A stretch of DNA of 64,000 nucleotides from Paenibacillus lemnae (GTDB lineage: Bacteria; Bacillota; Bacilli; Paenibacillales; Paenibacillaceae). Where the stretch lies: positions 1 through 64,000 of the forward strand of contig NZ_JABBPN010000006.1 of the NCBI RefSeq assembly GCF_012933385.1. Reading direction: 5' to 3'. Position 1 is the stretch's first letter. The number at the start of each line of letters is the position of its first letter. Below are positions 48,564 to 56,687 of this stretch, piece after piece. Below the pieces are notes generated by a model. The model had not been told where the DNA came from. It searched no databases and was given only the letters and a program-made list of their open reading frames with translations. A program made the translations under genes and the position numbers.

Positions 48564-50751
48564 AACACAGTCCCTCCATTTTCTCTAAATTCACATTCGC
48601 TTTTGCAGGGCGGCCGCACGATCGGTACAGCTTAATGGCAAGAGCTTGCCGACTCGATTCATCGAGGAGATGATGGCGGATTTCCATTACACCCCTGCGC
48701 TCCACCCATTGCCATATCGACTCTCCCGAAATCGCACTTTGGCGATACAATTGGAGAGCAGCGGATGCCAGCTCAACAACATCCTCCACTTCTTCTGCAA
48801 CACCGATCAGCTGGCTTTCCTTGACGGGATGGGCCGAGTGTCCTCCGGCATACACCTCCCAGCCCGCTGGAGAGACAGAGATACCAATGCTGTGTACCAG
48901 CAGACTGACCGAGCTCCCGGACAACAAGGTAATGGCAGCACTAAGGTGATCCGGGAGCGGGACATCGATCCAGCGGGCGAGACATGTGCTACTCAGACTT
49001 TGAGCTTGTTCATAGAACTCACACTTCTTTAGACCGGGATCCAGCCAGACTTTAATGCCGGTTACCCAAGGTGCTGAAGCTTCAGTTTCAGCATGTAAGC
49101 ACTCCGGGCTCAAAACCTGAACATCCACGTCCTGCATGCGCAGATAGAAAGTGATGGCCTGCCGGCAGACCGGACAGCCATCGGGGGTTCTCCAGCCCAG
49201 CTGCTGTAAAAGGACATGCATAGTAAGAGATTTTATGTCTTCATGATGAATCACGGTCTCTGAGATTAGAGAATGAAGTGTTGCGTGGTCCTTATCTGTA
49301 CAGGAACAGACAGGTTTCAGTCCTTCTTTCACCTTCACAGCTTGATTCGTTTTGCCATCCTTGGCAAGCTGCAGCAGCACTGACACTTGCGGGCGGCAGC
49401 CCCCGCAGGAACCTGAAGCTCGTGTTTTCTCTTTGATTTCCTGCACGGTTTGCAGGCGATGCTCATCAACTGCACTTAAAATCTGACCTTTCGAGACGCT
49501 GTTGCATGCACATATGATCTCTTCAAGAGGCATTCCCCTGATTCCAAGCTGGTCTTCGTTATGATCAGACGATCTTGTGAGAAGCTGTTCTGCAGCAGCA
49601 CCTGTCTTCACCATGGATAAAAGTGCTGCACTTTCGGTGGTGTCTCCATACAACACTGCGCCTGCTACTCTGCCATGTCTTTGCATGACTTTCTTATAAG
49701 TGCGGGACAAGGCATCATAATGCTGAACAGCCACCTCGGTGTCAGGCCCCGTTATTTGACCGGCAGAAAATACATCAATACCGGATATTTTGAGCTGGGA
49801 GTAAGGGATGGAACCGGTATAAGGCTCCGGATTGGAGTCGCACAGCGTCCTTGCCAGAATCTTAGCCTGTTCATACAGCGGAGCCACAAGACCATAGCTG
49901 ATCCCCCGGTGCTCCGCGCATTCGCCGACGGCATAAATTGCCGGAACGCTGGTGCGCATGTAATCGTCAACAACTATTCCGCGCGATGTGCGAATGCCAC
50001 TCCGCTCCGCAAGTTCCATTCGGGGACGGATTCCCACTGCCAGCACAACCACATCGACACCAAGTCTGGATCCGTCAGTAAATCGAAGTTCCTTCACACG
50101 GTTTCTGCCTGTGATCCGTGCCGTATGCTTGTCGAGCAAAAAGGTCATCCCGAGACCTTCCAGCTCTTGCTGCAGCATGCCGGCTGCCTGAGCATCCAGC
50201 TGTCGATTCATAATGTATGGAGCATTGTGAATCACAGCTGCTTCCATACCCAAATGAAGCAGTCCACGGGCTGCTTCCAGCCCGAGCAGCCCTCCGCCAA
50301 TTACCACAGCTTTGCGATAGGTAAGGGCATAACGCTTCATATTTTCGCAATCATCCAGCGTTCGAAATGTGATAACCCCTTCTTTTTCTGTGCCTGGGAT
50401 ATTCGGTATGAAAGGCGCAGATCCTGTCGCCAGCACAAGGTAATCATAAGGAATGACCATCCCCGAAGCGGTAATTGCCTGGCGGTTTTCGGGATTCAAC
50501 TCACTTACCTGCTCACCCGCTAATAAATTGATATTGTGTTCTTGATACCAGCTCCAGTCATTCAACACGATGTCTTTATGCCCCTGTTCTCCCTGCAGAA
50601 CCTTGGACAACAGTATGCGGTTATAGTTCGGCCGAGGTTCAGCACCCACAATGGTAATGTCAAAGCGCAAGGGATCCAGTTCCAGAATTTCCTCCACGCA
50701 TCTTACACCTGCCATGCCGTTTCCTATGATCAATAATTTTTCTTTATTCAT
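48550..50751 (-). CDS. nasB: nitrate reductase electron-transfer subunit, NirB-like with decayed C-terminus
   Basis: The 733-residue flavoprotein passes electrons from NAD(P)H to NasC. The FAD/NAD module (IIGNGMAGVRCVEEILELD, then VVIGGGLLGLEAARGL) and BFD-like [2Fe-2S] segments (EIICACNSVSKGQILSAV, GSCGGCRPQ, PVCSCTDKD) are intact. The last 170 residues align with the siroheme domain of NirB (GWEVYAGGHSAHPVKESQLI versus GWELHVGGNGG in nirB) but lack the four cluster cysteines, so no siroheme centre can form. GGAGGGA precedes ATG 50751. It overlaps nasC. Confidence 0.9.
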   Translation of the reverse strand: MNKEKLLIIGNGMAGVRCVEEILELDPLRFDITIVGAEPRPNYNRILLSKVLQGEQGHKDIVLNDWSWYQEHNINLLAGEQVSELNPENRQAITASGMVIPYDYLVLATGSAPFIPNIPGTEKEGVITFRTLDDCENMKRYALTYRKAVVIGGGLLGLEAARGLLHLGMEAAVIHNAPYIMNRQLDAQAAGMLQQELEGLGMTFLLDKHTARITGRNRVKELRFTDGSRLGVDVVVLAVGIRPRMELAERSGIRTSRGIVVDDYMRTSVPAIYAVGECAEHRGISYGLVAPLYEQAKILARTLCDSNPEPYTGSIPYSQLKISGIDVFSAGQITGPDTEVAVQHYDALSRTYKKVMQRHGRVAGAVLYGDTTESAALLSMVKTGAAAEQLLTRSSDHNEDQLGIRGMPLEEIICACNSVSKGQILSAVDEHRLQTVQEIKEKTRASGSCGGCRPQVSVLLQLAKDGKTNQAVKVKEGLKPVCSCTDKDHATLHSLISETVIHHEDIKSLTMHVLLQQLGWRTPDGCPVCRQAITFYLRMQDVDVQVLSPECLHAETEASAPWVTGIKVWLDPGLKKCEFYEQAQSLSSTCLARWIDVPLPDHLSAAITLLSGSSVSLLVHSIGISVSPAGWEVYAGGHSAHPVKESQLIGVAEEVEDVVELASAALQLYRQSAISGESIWQWVERRGVMEIRHHLLDESSRQALAIKLYRSCGRPAKANVNLEKMEGLCYGEA

Positions 50752-50879
50752 GGAATCCCTCCTATCCCTGTGGAACCTTCATTACATTCACACAAAAAGC
50801 CCTTCTCCGTCGTATAGGAAAAGGGCGCCGTTGCCGCTCATTAACCGCACATCATTGTACGGATCAATATCAAAATGTC
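50752..50879 (-). promoter_or_regulatory. ANTAR-type antitermination leader of nasB-nasC
   Basis: On the minus strand P1 is CCGTACAATGATGTGCGG (50845-50862), hexaloop AATGAT. P2 is GGCAACGGCGCC (50824-50835), hexaloop AACGGC, with a short stem. The terminator pairs GCCCTTTTCC with GGAGAAGGGC (50799-50826), then TTTTT, and shares GCC with P2. The layout matches the nirB leader. Confidence 0.83.
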
Positions 50880-50885
50880 TTCTTC

Positions 50886-50925
50886 AGGGTAATGGATTCT
50901 CTCCTTCATGTCAATATACATAACA
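50886..50925 (-). promoter_or_regulatory. nasB promoter with overlapping GlnR/TnrA box
   Basis: On the minus strand TGTTATGTATATTGACA (50909-50925) is a perfect TGTNA-N7-TNACA site whose end is a -35 TTGACA (50909-50914). A 17-bp spacer leads to TACCCT (50886-50891), a weak -10. The start at about 50879 puts P1 near +17, as for nirB. Confidence 0.7.
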
Positions 50926-50961
50926 TTAAACACTGGTAAAATTAAATTTTCTAAGAAATAA

Positions 50962-51002
50962 CGTGAAGTATATTGACATATCCAATTGAGATTCCATATA
51001 AT
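50962..51002 (+). promoter_or_regulatory. narK promoter with overlapping GlnR/TnrA-like box
   Basis: TTGACA (50973-50978), 18-bp spacer, TATAAT (50997-51002). The -35 is the end of CGTGAAGTATATTGACA (50962-50978), one base from the TGTNA-N7-TNACA consensus. Confidence 0.78.
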
Positions 51003-51008
51003 GTGTAT

Positions 51009-51161
51009 CAAATTGAACGGATCGGCACAATGAAGTGCTAGTCTGCCGGCAATGAAGCCGCAATCGGTACCTGTTGTTGTTTACAGGGGCGTTTGCGGCA
51101 TTTTTGTGCACTCAGAAACAAAATAAACAAAAAATCATGGGGATGAAGGAGTGAAACATGG
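51009..51161 (+). promoter_or_regulatory. ANTAR-type antitermination leader of narK
   Basis: P1 GGCACAATGAAGTGCT (51024-51039) and P2 CGGCAATGAAGCCG (51047-51060) both have hexaloop AATGAA. The terminator pairs GCCGCAA (51057-51063) with TTGCGGC (51093-51099), with an inner CCTGT/ACAGG stem, then ATTTTTG. It shares GCCG with P2. Confidence 0.88.
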
Positions 51162-52397
51162 ATGGAAAATGCAGAGAAAAAAAGTTTTTGGCAAAGCGGT
51201 CATAAGCCAACCCTGTTCGGTTCATTTTTGTATTTTGATATCAGTTTTATGATCTGGGGGCTGCTGGGACCCCTGGCCGTCGTGATCGCAGGAGACTACC
51301 CGATGGACCCGGTCCAAAAAGCGAATCTCGTTGCCTTGCCGATCCTGGGGGGATCGATTCTGCGTCTGGTTCTCGGTTATCTGGCTGATCGGATCGGCCC
51401 CAAGCTCACCGCGCAGCTCGGCATGCTGATTACCCTGCTCCCTTTAATCCTCGGATGGCTGTGGGTCAGTTCTCTGGATCAGCTGTATGTTGTCGCCGTT
51501 CTTCTCGGTATAGCCGGAGCCTCATTTGCTGCTGCTCTTCCGCTGGCTGGTCAGTGGTATCCGAAAGAACATCAGGGACTGGCGATGGGTATTGCAGGTG
51601 CAGGCAACAGCGGAACGGTGATCGCTACCTTGTTTGCCAACCGGCTGGCTCAACATTTCGGAAGCTGGGAAGCGGTCTTCGGTCTTGCTATCATTCCGAT
51701 TGCCCTCGTATTCATTTATTTCTCGATTTTTGCCAAAAACAGTCCCGACCGCCCAGCACCCAAAAAGTTATCCGAGTATGGGCATGTGCTGAAACAGCGT
51801 GACGCCTGGGTATTTTGCGCCCTGTACTGTGTAACGTTTGGCGGGTTTGTCGGTTTGGCCAATTATCTAACGATCTTTTTCAATACACAGTATGGCTTGT
51901 CCGCAGTACAGGCCGCAGATATTACAACCATTTGCGTCATCGCAGGCAGCTTTTTCCGGCCGGTGGGCGGATATCTAGCCGATCGGATCGGCGGCTCAAA
52001 AATGCTGATGATGCTGTACGCGGTTGCTGCACTGATGCTGCTTGGTGTTTCGTTCCTGCCGCCGCTGCCTATGGTCGTCGTCATTCTGTTCATCGGCATG
52101 ATGTGCCTTGGCGCCGGGAATGGATCTGTCTTCCAGCTTGTACCGCAGCGTTTTAGAGCCGAAATCGGCTTGGTTACAGGCATTGTCGGTGCAGCTGGCG
52201 GTCTTGGAGGATTTGCACTTCCATTAATTCTTGGAAGATTGTATCAAGCCACAGGATCCTATACACCAGGGTTCATCATTCTTAGTCTGATCGTTGCTGC
52301 TTCTCTCATCCTGACTTTTATCATGCAAATGAAATGGAAACGAAGCTGGCTGGCCAGTATGCCGGTCAATGTGCAAGCAGATTCCGTGAACGTGTGA
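51162..52397 (+). CDS. narK: NarK/NasA-type nitrate/nitrite transporter (MFS)
   Basis: The 411-residue major facilitator has twelve hydrophobic segments. Nitrate-porter signatures are visible: LAMGIAGAGNSGTVIATLFA in the first half, FGGFVGLANYLTIFFNTQYG and LGAGNGSVFQLVPQRF in the second, each with Gly-rich packing and conserved Arg residues. It imports nitrate for NasC/NirB. ATG 51162 has AAGGAG 10 bases upstream; the nearby ATG 51158 is out of frame. It is divergent to nasB, with its own ANTAR leader. Confidence 0.93.
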   Translation: MENAEKKSFWQSGHKPTLFGSFLYFDISFMIWGLLGPLAVVIAGDYPMDPVQKANLVALPILGGSILRLVLGYLADRIGPKLTAQLGMLITLLPLILGWLWVSSLDQLYVVAVLLGIAGASFAAALPLAGQWYPKEHQGLAMGIAGAGNSGTVIATLFANRLAQHFGSWEAVFGLAIIPIALVFIYFSIFAKNSPDRPAPKKLSEYGHVLKQRDAWVFCALYCVTFGGFVGLANYLTIFFNTQYGLSAVQAADITTICVIAGSFFRPVGGYLADRIGGSKMLMMLYAVAALMLLGVSFLPPLPMVVVILFIGMMCLGAGNGSVFQLVPQRFRAEIGLVTGIVGAAGGLGGFALPLILGRLYQATGSYTPGFIILSLIVAASLILTFIMQMKWKRSWLASMPVNVQADSVNV

Positions 52398-52434
52398 GCT
52401 GTAAATGCACGAGTGAATGATCACGCTTAAATCG

Positions 52435-52476
52435 AAGGGGTGTCCCAAAGTCAGTAATGACTCTGAGACACCCCTT
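52435..52476. terminator. terminator between convergent narK and YheC/D genes
   Basis: AAGGGGTGTC (52435-52444) / GACACCCCTT (52467-52476) with an inner AAGTCA/TGACT stem. Confidence 0.8.
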
Positions 52477-52514
52477 CTCCATGTTTTTCTGCCCGGCTGA
52501 TCGCCTTCTGTTTA

Positions 52515-53552
52515 TCACCCATTAGATCGTGCCAGATACGCGGCGTATTCCACCGGACGCTGGTACACGATTCTTCTTTCCGGCATATTTTCGTACAGTT
52601 CTTTTTGCGGACTGCCGTTCAGTTCGATGATCCACGGATGAAGATGTTCGTCCAGCATAAAATCAATACTGAATTCACCCGAACCCATTCCGAGTGAATC
52701 CAGCATGTGGGCAGTCTGCATTCCAATTTGAAGGATTTCGTGAAGAACTGTATTTTTGCTGGATTCTGTTAAAAAAGTACGAAGCCAAAATGCAGTGGGG
52801 TGAATATCATCACAAATGCTGGTATTGTAACTGCCTTCATTCGCAATTCTGCTGATTAAGTTGGTGAGATCCCAGTTACCCTGCCGATTCTTTTGCAGCA
52901 GTGCACGAATATCGAAAATTCGAAGGGATGGGTGCGAAATGGAGGATATCCCTTTCTGAACAATGTACGATTTACTGCCAATCAAGGATTCCAAGTAAAC
53001 GACCCACTCCGTTTGCTGTTCGAGCACCGCCATCGGACGGTTATAGTGCAGCCCTACCCAGTATGAGCCTTCCGGTTTTCTTTCTGAACGATAGACACCT
53101 GTTCCCTTTGAACCGTAAGACGGTTTAAAGAACATCAGAGGATGCTTCTCAGATAACATCAATAGATCCTGCGGCCGGTAAACATAAGTTTCGGGAATAT
53201 GATCCGGCAGAGACTGGGACAAAAATCTGATCATGTCCATCTTGTTCCAGTAATTGGTATGGTTGAAGCAACGGCCCTTTCCGATGACCTGCTCTATACG
53301 TTTAAAAAGTAGGGATTCTCGGTTATAACAGCGGTTGTATACGACATGCGGAAAGGGAAACATTCGCTCCCTCCAAGTGCCTGCGATATATTCCAATCCG
53401 CGGACAAGACCAGTTCTCCAATGAATGGACAACGGTGTGAACGAATACAGTTTCATAGGAGTTGAATTGGAAAGGACATATGGTTTGAGTATTTTCTTGC
53501 GAAGCGGTTCGGTCTCCACCATAATCCCCAAGTATTTTAAAGGCTGCTGCAA
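52515..53552 (-). CDS. YheC/YheD family ATP-grasp (spore coat-associated) protein
   Basis: This 345-residue protein has an ATP-grasp fold: LMFFKPSYGSKGTGVYRSER (nucleotide-binding loop), SHPSLRIFDIRALLQKNRQG, and GMGSGEFSIDFMLDEHLHPW with WIIELNGSPQKELYEN (metal-binding end). It belongs to the YheC/YheD group first described as endospore coat-associated in Bacillus. Which ligation it performs is unknown. The start is TTG 53552 with GGAGAGGGGG upstream. Its position beside the collagen-like genes fits a spore-surface neighbourhood. Confidence 0.87.
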   Translation of the reverse strand: MQQPLKYLGIMVETEPLRKKILKPYVLSNSTPMKLYSFTPLSIHWRTGLVRGLEYIAGTWRERMFPFPHVVYNRCYNRESLLFKRIEQVIGKGRCFNHTNYWNKMDMIRFLSQSLPDHIPETYVYRPQDLLMLSEKHPLMFFKPSYGSKGTGVYRSERKPEGSYWVGLHYNRPMAVLEQQTEWVVYLESLIGSKSYIVQKGISSISHPSLRIFDIRALLQKNRQGNWDLTNLISRIANEGSYNTSICDDIHPTAFWLRTFLTESSKNTVLHEILQIGMQTAHMLDSLGMGSGEFSIDFMLDEHLHPWIIELNGSPQKELYENMPERRIVYQRPVEYAAYLARSNG

Positions 53553-53696
53553 TCTACAAGCCCCCTCTCCCTGCCACAGTCACACCTTATACCGTATATT
53601 AGGAAAATAAAAACAATTTGTTAACCCATTCGCCCGGACCTGTGAAATAACCCGCGAATATCATGCCTTAGATTAAAAGGGAAGGGTGATTGTCTC

Positions 53697-54494
53697 ATGG
53701 GCAGAAAAAAATGTCCTCCAGGACCTCCGGGTCCGCGCGGCCCGCAAGGGCCTCAAGGACCACAGGGACTGCAGGGTCCCCAGGGACCTCAAGGGCCTCA
53801 AGGGGCAAGGGGAGCACAAGGCATTCAAGGACCGCCTGGATTGCCGGGATCCCAAGGACCGGCTGGACCTCCGGGTCCTAGGGGGCCTGTTGGCCCCGCA
53901 GGACCGCAAGGTATTCAGGGGCCGCCTGGACCTGAAGGACCACAAGGACCTGTAGGTCCGCCCGGAGCACAAGGACCACAGGGTATTCAAGGGATACCGG
54001 GCATTCAGGGATTGACAGGTCCTGAAGGAGCTGCAGGCGCAACAGGCCCTATTGGACCGACTGGACCTGCAGGTACAGCGGCCTCTCTCACCTACGGATA
54101 CATTTTCCAATCCACGGCGCAAGAAGTGCCTGTTGGCGTAGATGTGACATTTGACAGCAACGGCACCTTGTTTGGCGGGATCCTTCACACAGTAGGCGAT
54201 GCTGAAATAACAATTACAGACCCCGGAAACTATAAGGTTTTGTTCTCCGTGACCGGGCAGCAGGCCAATCAGTTTGCCATATTCCTGGATAATGGCACCG
54301 ATCCCGTACCTGGTTCTATATATGGATCAGCTGATGTAGACCAGCAGAATACAGGTTTCGTCATCATTACCGTAGCGGATTCAGCGGTTGTTACATTACG
54401 AAATCATGTTTCAGCTGGCGCTGTTCTGTTAGAAACACTGGCAGGTGGTACAGAGGCAAATGTGACAGCATCCATTCTGATTCAACGACTCTAA
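53697..54494 (+). CDS. collagen-like protein with BclA-type C-terminal domain
   Basis: In this 265-residue protein, residues 5-127 are Gly-X-Y triplets rich in GPQ, GPP and GIQ with few interruptions, so the protein should form a triple helix. The C-terminal 135 residues ([20 protein letters not shown] through [20 protein letters not shown]) form a jelly-roll trimerisation domain like those of exosporium glycoprotein BclA. There is no signal peptide, as is usual for exosporium proteins. GGAAGGGTG precedes ATG 53697. The next gene starts 16 bases after the stop and encodes a related fusion. Confidence 0.9.
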   Translation: MGRKKCPPGPPGPRGPQGPQGPQGLQGPQGPQGPQGARGAQGIQGPPGLPGSQGPAGPPGPRGPVGPAGPQGIQGPPGPEGPQGPVGPPGAQGPQGIQGIPGIQGLTGPEGAAGATGPIGPTGPAGTAASLTYGYIFQSTAQEVPVGVDVTFDSNGTLFGGILHTVGDAEITITDPGNYKVLFSVTGQQANQFAIFLDNGTDPVPGSIYGSADVDQQNTGFVIITVADSAVVTLRNHVSAGAVLLETLAGGTEANVTASILIQRL

Positions 54495-54510
54495 CGGCAG
54501 GAGGTGAATG

Positions 54511-56616
54511 ATGGTGAGTGAAATAGACAAACGACGACGGCGCCGCAGTCCCGATCGTTTGACAGGTCCTCAAGGACCTCAAGGACCCGTCGGCCCCGAA
54601 GGACCCCAGGGAGTTCAAGGTCTGCCAGGTGAGGTTGGCCCGCCGGGCCTTACCGGTGAACAGGGACCGCCAGGATTACAGGGAATTAGTCCACAAGGAG
54701 CGGTAGGACGTGCCGGCCCTGCAGGTCCTTCAGGGGAGCAAGGCCCGCGGGGGCCTGCCGGTCTCATCGGATTCTCTCCTCCCGGCCCTCCGGGACCGCC
54801 AGGACCTGAAGGAATTGTTGGCCTTCAAGGGATTCAAGGCCCCCAAGGTGCAACGGGTGCTCAAGGCGAGACTGGTGCCACTGGCGATCAGGGTCCGGTG
54901 GGACCTGCCGGGATATCAGCAGACCATGCCTATATTTATAATCTAACCGTACAAACGATAAATCCGGGTGAAGACATTCCATACGATAGTAACGGAATCA
55001 TTTTCGGAAGCTTTACGCATGTCGAAGGTTCAGCAGACGTGATCATAACGAACACCGGGGATTATTACGCTCAATTTTCGGTGACAGGCAATGACGTGAA
55101 TCAGTTTGCATTCTTTCTCGATGATACATTAGTAGTCAATACGATTTATGGCTCAGATGATGTGAACCAGCAAAATTTTGGTGCTGCCATCTTTACCGTG
55201 GACACCGCTCCGGCGGTTTTGAACGTTAGGTACTTTAATAATGTATCCATTAATGAAGTCCAATTGACCACGCCGGCTGGCGGATCAGCCAGCAATGTAA
55301 ATGCATCCCTGTTTCTGCAGCGATTAGGTGAACAAGTTACGGTTACGGTTGCAACCAGTGATGAACTGCTTGCCGCCTTAAACAATGAGTCGATCAGCCG
55401 TATTATCCTTGAGCCCGGGATCTATGATATCAGCGGCTCCCCCGTCATAGCCAGGACTACAGCTGTCCGTCTCCAGTCCCCGGCACCTAGCGCAACGGTA
55501 ACCTTTAATCCGAATCAGGAATTCAACGCGATTACGCTAGGAACGAATATTGTCGCCATCGTAAACCAGATTCGAAACCGAACGCAGGGCACCACACCTG
55601 CAACGCTTCCAGCTGCGGTAGCCGCTGCGAATCCTGGAGATGTTATTGAACTGGCACCAGGTACCTATGTTGTTCCCGTTCAGGGAGGTCCGAATCCGTT
55701 TGATCCCCCTGTCGTTCAATTTGTTATTAACAAGACGCTAACGATTCGCGGAATATCCGCTGAACAAACCAACGTAGTTTTTGTGTTAACCGGTGGCCTG
55801 CCTGACTTTTCATACATGTCTATACGGGCAAATGACGTGATCCTGGAGAACATTAGATGGTCAGGTCCCACACCGACTTCTGGAGATCAAAACTCGTTAT
55901 TTAATATTCCCGCAATTCAAACCGAACCTGTAGTGTTGCTCTATGAAGGAATTATTCTGCGCTATAACATTTTTGAAGGTGGCAGAAGAACGGCATTTAT
56001 TGATACACAGGACTTCACCTTTATCGGGAATACAGTCATTCACCTCGGAAACCGGGATGGACTTGTTTTTGAACGGATAAGAGGAAGAACGCTAGTCTAC
56101 GGTAATATTTTTAGCGGGAATGCCTCAAGTCGAAGAATGGTTTCGATAGAAGGTCCTCTAGCTTTTGATACCATTATTATTAATAACAATTTTGGAACAA
56201 GCTGGACCCAGTTTGTGCTCATTAATGCACCTACTTCCAACACCTCTATATTTATTCAAGAGAATTACTTTAATCATGAAGGACTGGATGGCAGTACGAT
56301 AATCTTTCTTGCCGCTGCAGCAAACTACTTCCAGAATATTGTCGAAATTCTGATCGAAGATAATATTTTGATTCAACAAGTAGCCCAACGACTTGCCGTA
56401 TTTGTTGATTATCGAAGCGGAGGCACCTCTGCTCCTTCAACAGGTCAAATACAGATCATTGAGAACCAATACAGCTATACGCGCCCTTGGGGTAGACCGA
56501 CGGACACCGTAAGTCCAATCTTCCCTGCCGGATTTAGTCCTTTAGCGCCTCCTGGCTTGCAGCTGACCATCTTCTTAATTGTTAATAATGAAGAAATCAT
56601 CCCCCCTCCACCATAA
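54511..56616 (+). CDS. collagen-like / BclA-domain / beta-helix fusion protein
   Basis: This protein of about 701 residues has three parts. After a basic start ([10 protein letters not shown]), residues 18-138 are Gly-X-Y triplets. A BclA-type jelly-roll domain follows (about 140-272: [20 protein letters not shown], ending LFLQRLG), closely related to that of the preceding protein. The last 420 residues resemble a right-handed parallel beta-helix, with repeated strands such as [32 protein letters not shown] and [11 protein letters not shown], as in carbohydrate-binding or polysaccharide-depolymerising proteins. ATG 54511 is preferred over 54508 because GGAGG (54500-54504) is then 6 bases away. 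No signal peptide. A spore-surface fibre is likely. Confidence 0.85.
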   Translation: MVSEIDKRRRRRSPDRLTGPQGPQGPVGPEGPQGVQGLPGEVGPPGLTGEQGPPGLQGISPQGAVGRAGPAGPSGEQGPRGPAGLIGFSPPGPPGPPGPEGIVGLQGIQGPQGATGAQGETGATGDQGPVGPAGISADHAYIYNLTVQTINPGEDIPYDSNGIIFGSFTHVEGSADVIITNTGDYYAQFSVTGNDVNQFAFFLDDTLVVNTIYGSDDVNQQNFGAAIFTVDTAPAVLNVRYFNNVSINEVQLTTPAGGSASNVNASLFLQRLGEQVTVTVATSDELLAALNNESISRIILEPGIYDISGSPVIARTTAVRLQSPAPSATVTFNPNQEFNAITLGTNIVAIVNQIRNRTQGTTPATLPAAVAAANPGDVIELAPGTYVVPVQGGPNPFDPPVVQFVINKTLTIRGISAEQTNVVFVLTGGLPDFSYMSIRANDVILENIRWSGPTPTSGDQNSLFNIPAIQTEPVVLLYEGIILRYNIFEGGRRTAFIDTQDFTFIGNTVIHLGNRDGLVFERIRGRTLVYGNIFSGNASSRRMVSIEGPLAFDTIIINNNFGTSWTQFVLINAPTSNTSIFIQENYFNHEGLDGSTIIFLAAAANYFQNIVEILIEDNILIQQVAQRLAVFVDYRSGGTSAPSTGQIQIIENQYSYTRPWGRPTDTVSPIFPAGFSPLAPPGLQLTIFLIVNNEEIIPPPP

Positions 56617-56618
56617 AA

Positions 56619-56648
56619 AAAGGCCGTCCATCGCTGGACGGCCTTTCC
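56619..56648. terminator. bidirectional terminator
   Basis: AAAGGCCGTCCA (56619-56630) / TGGACGGCCTTT (56635-56646) with loop TCGC. It serves the convergent collagen operon and ABC exporter operon. Confidence 0.9.
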
Positions 56649-56687
56649 TTCTCTGTCTTCATCATTTTTTTCGAGCCCCGTTACCAG

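Noticed and set aside
49675..50523. 282-residue ORF antisense to nasB
   Set aside because: Shadow frame of a clear flavoprotein gene; the composition is His/Ser/Arg-rich as expected for antisense translation.
53673..54188. 171-residue ORF antisense to the collagen-like gene
   Set aside because: It mirrors the Gly-X-Y repeats on the opposite strand, giving Arg/Ser-rich low-complexity translation, with no start signal.
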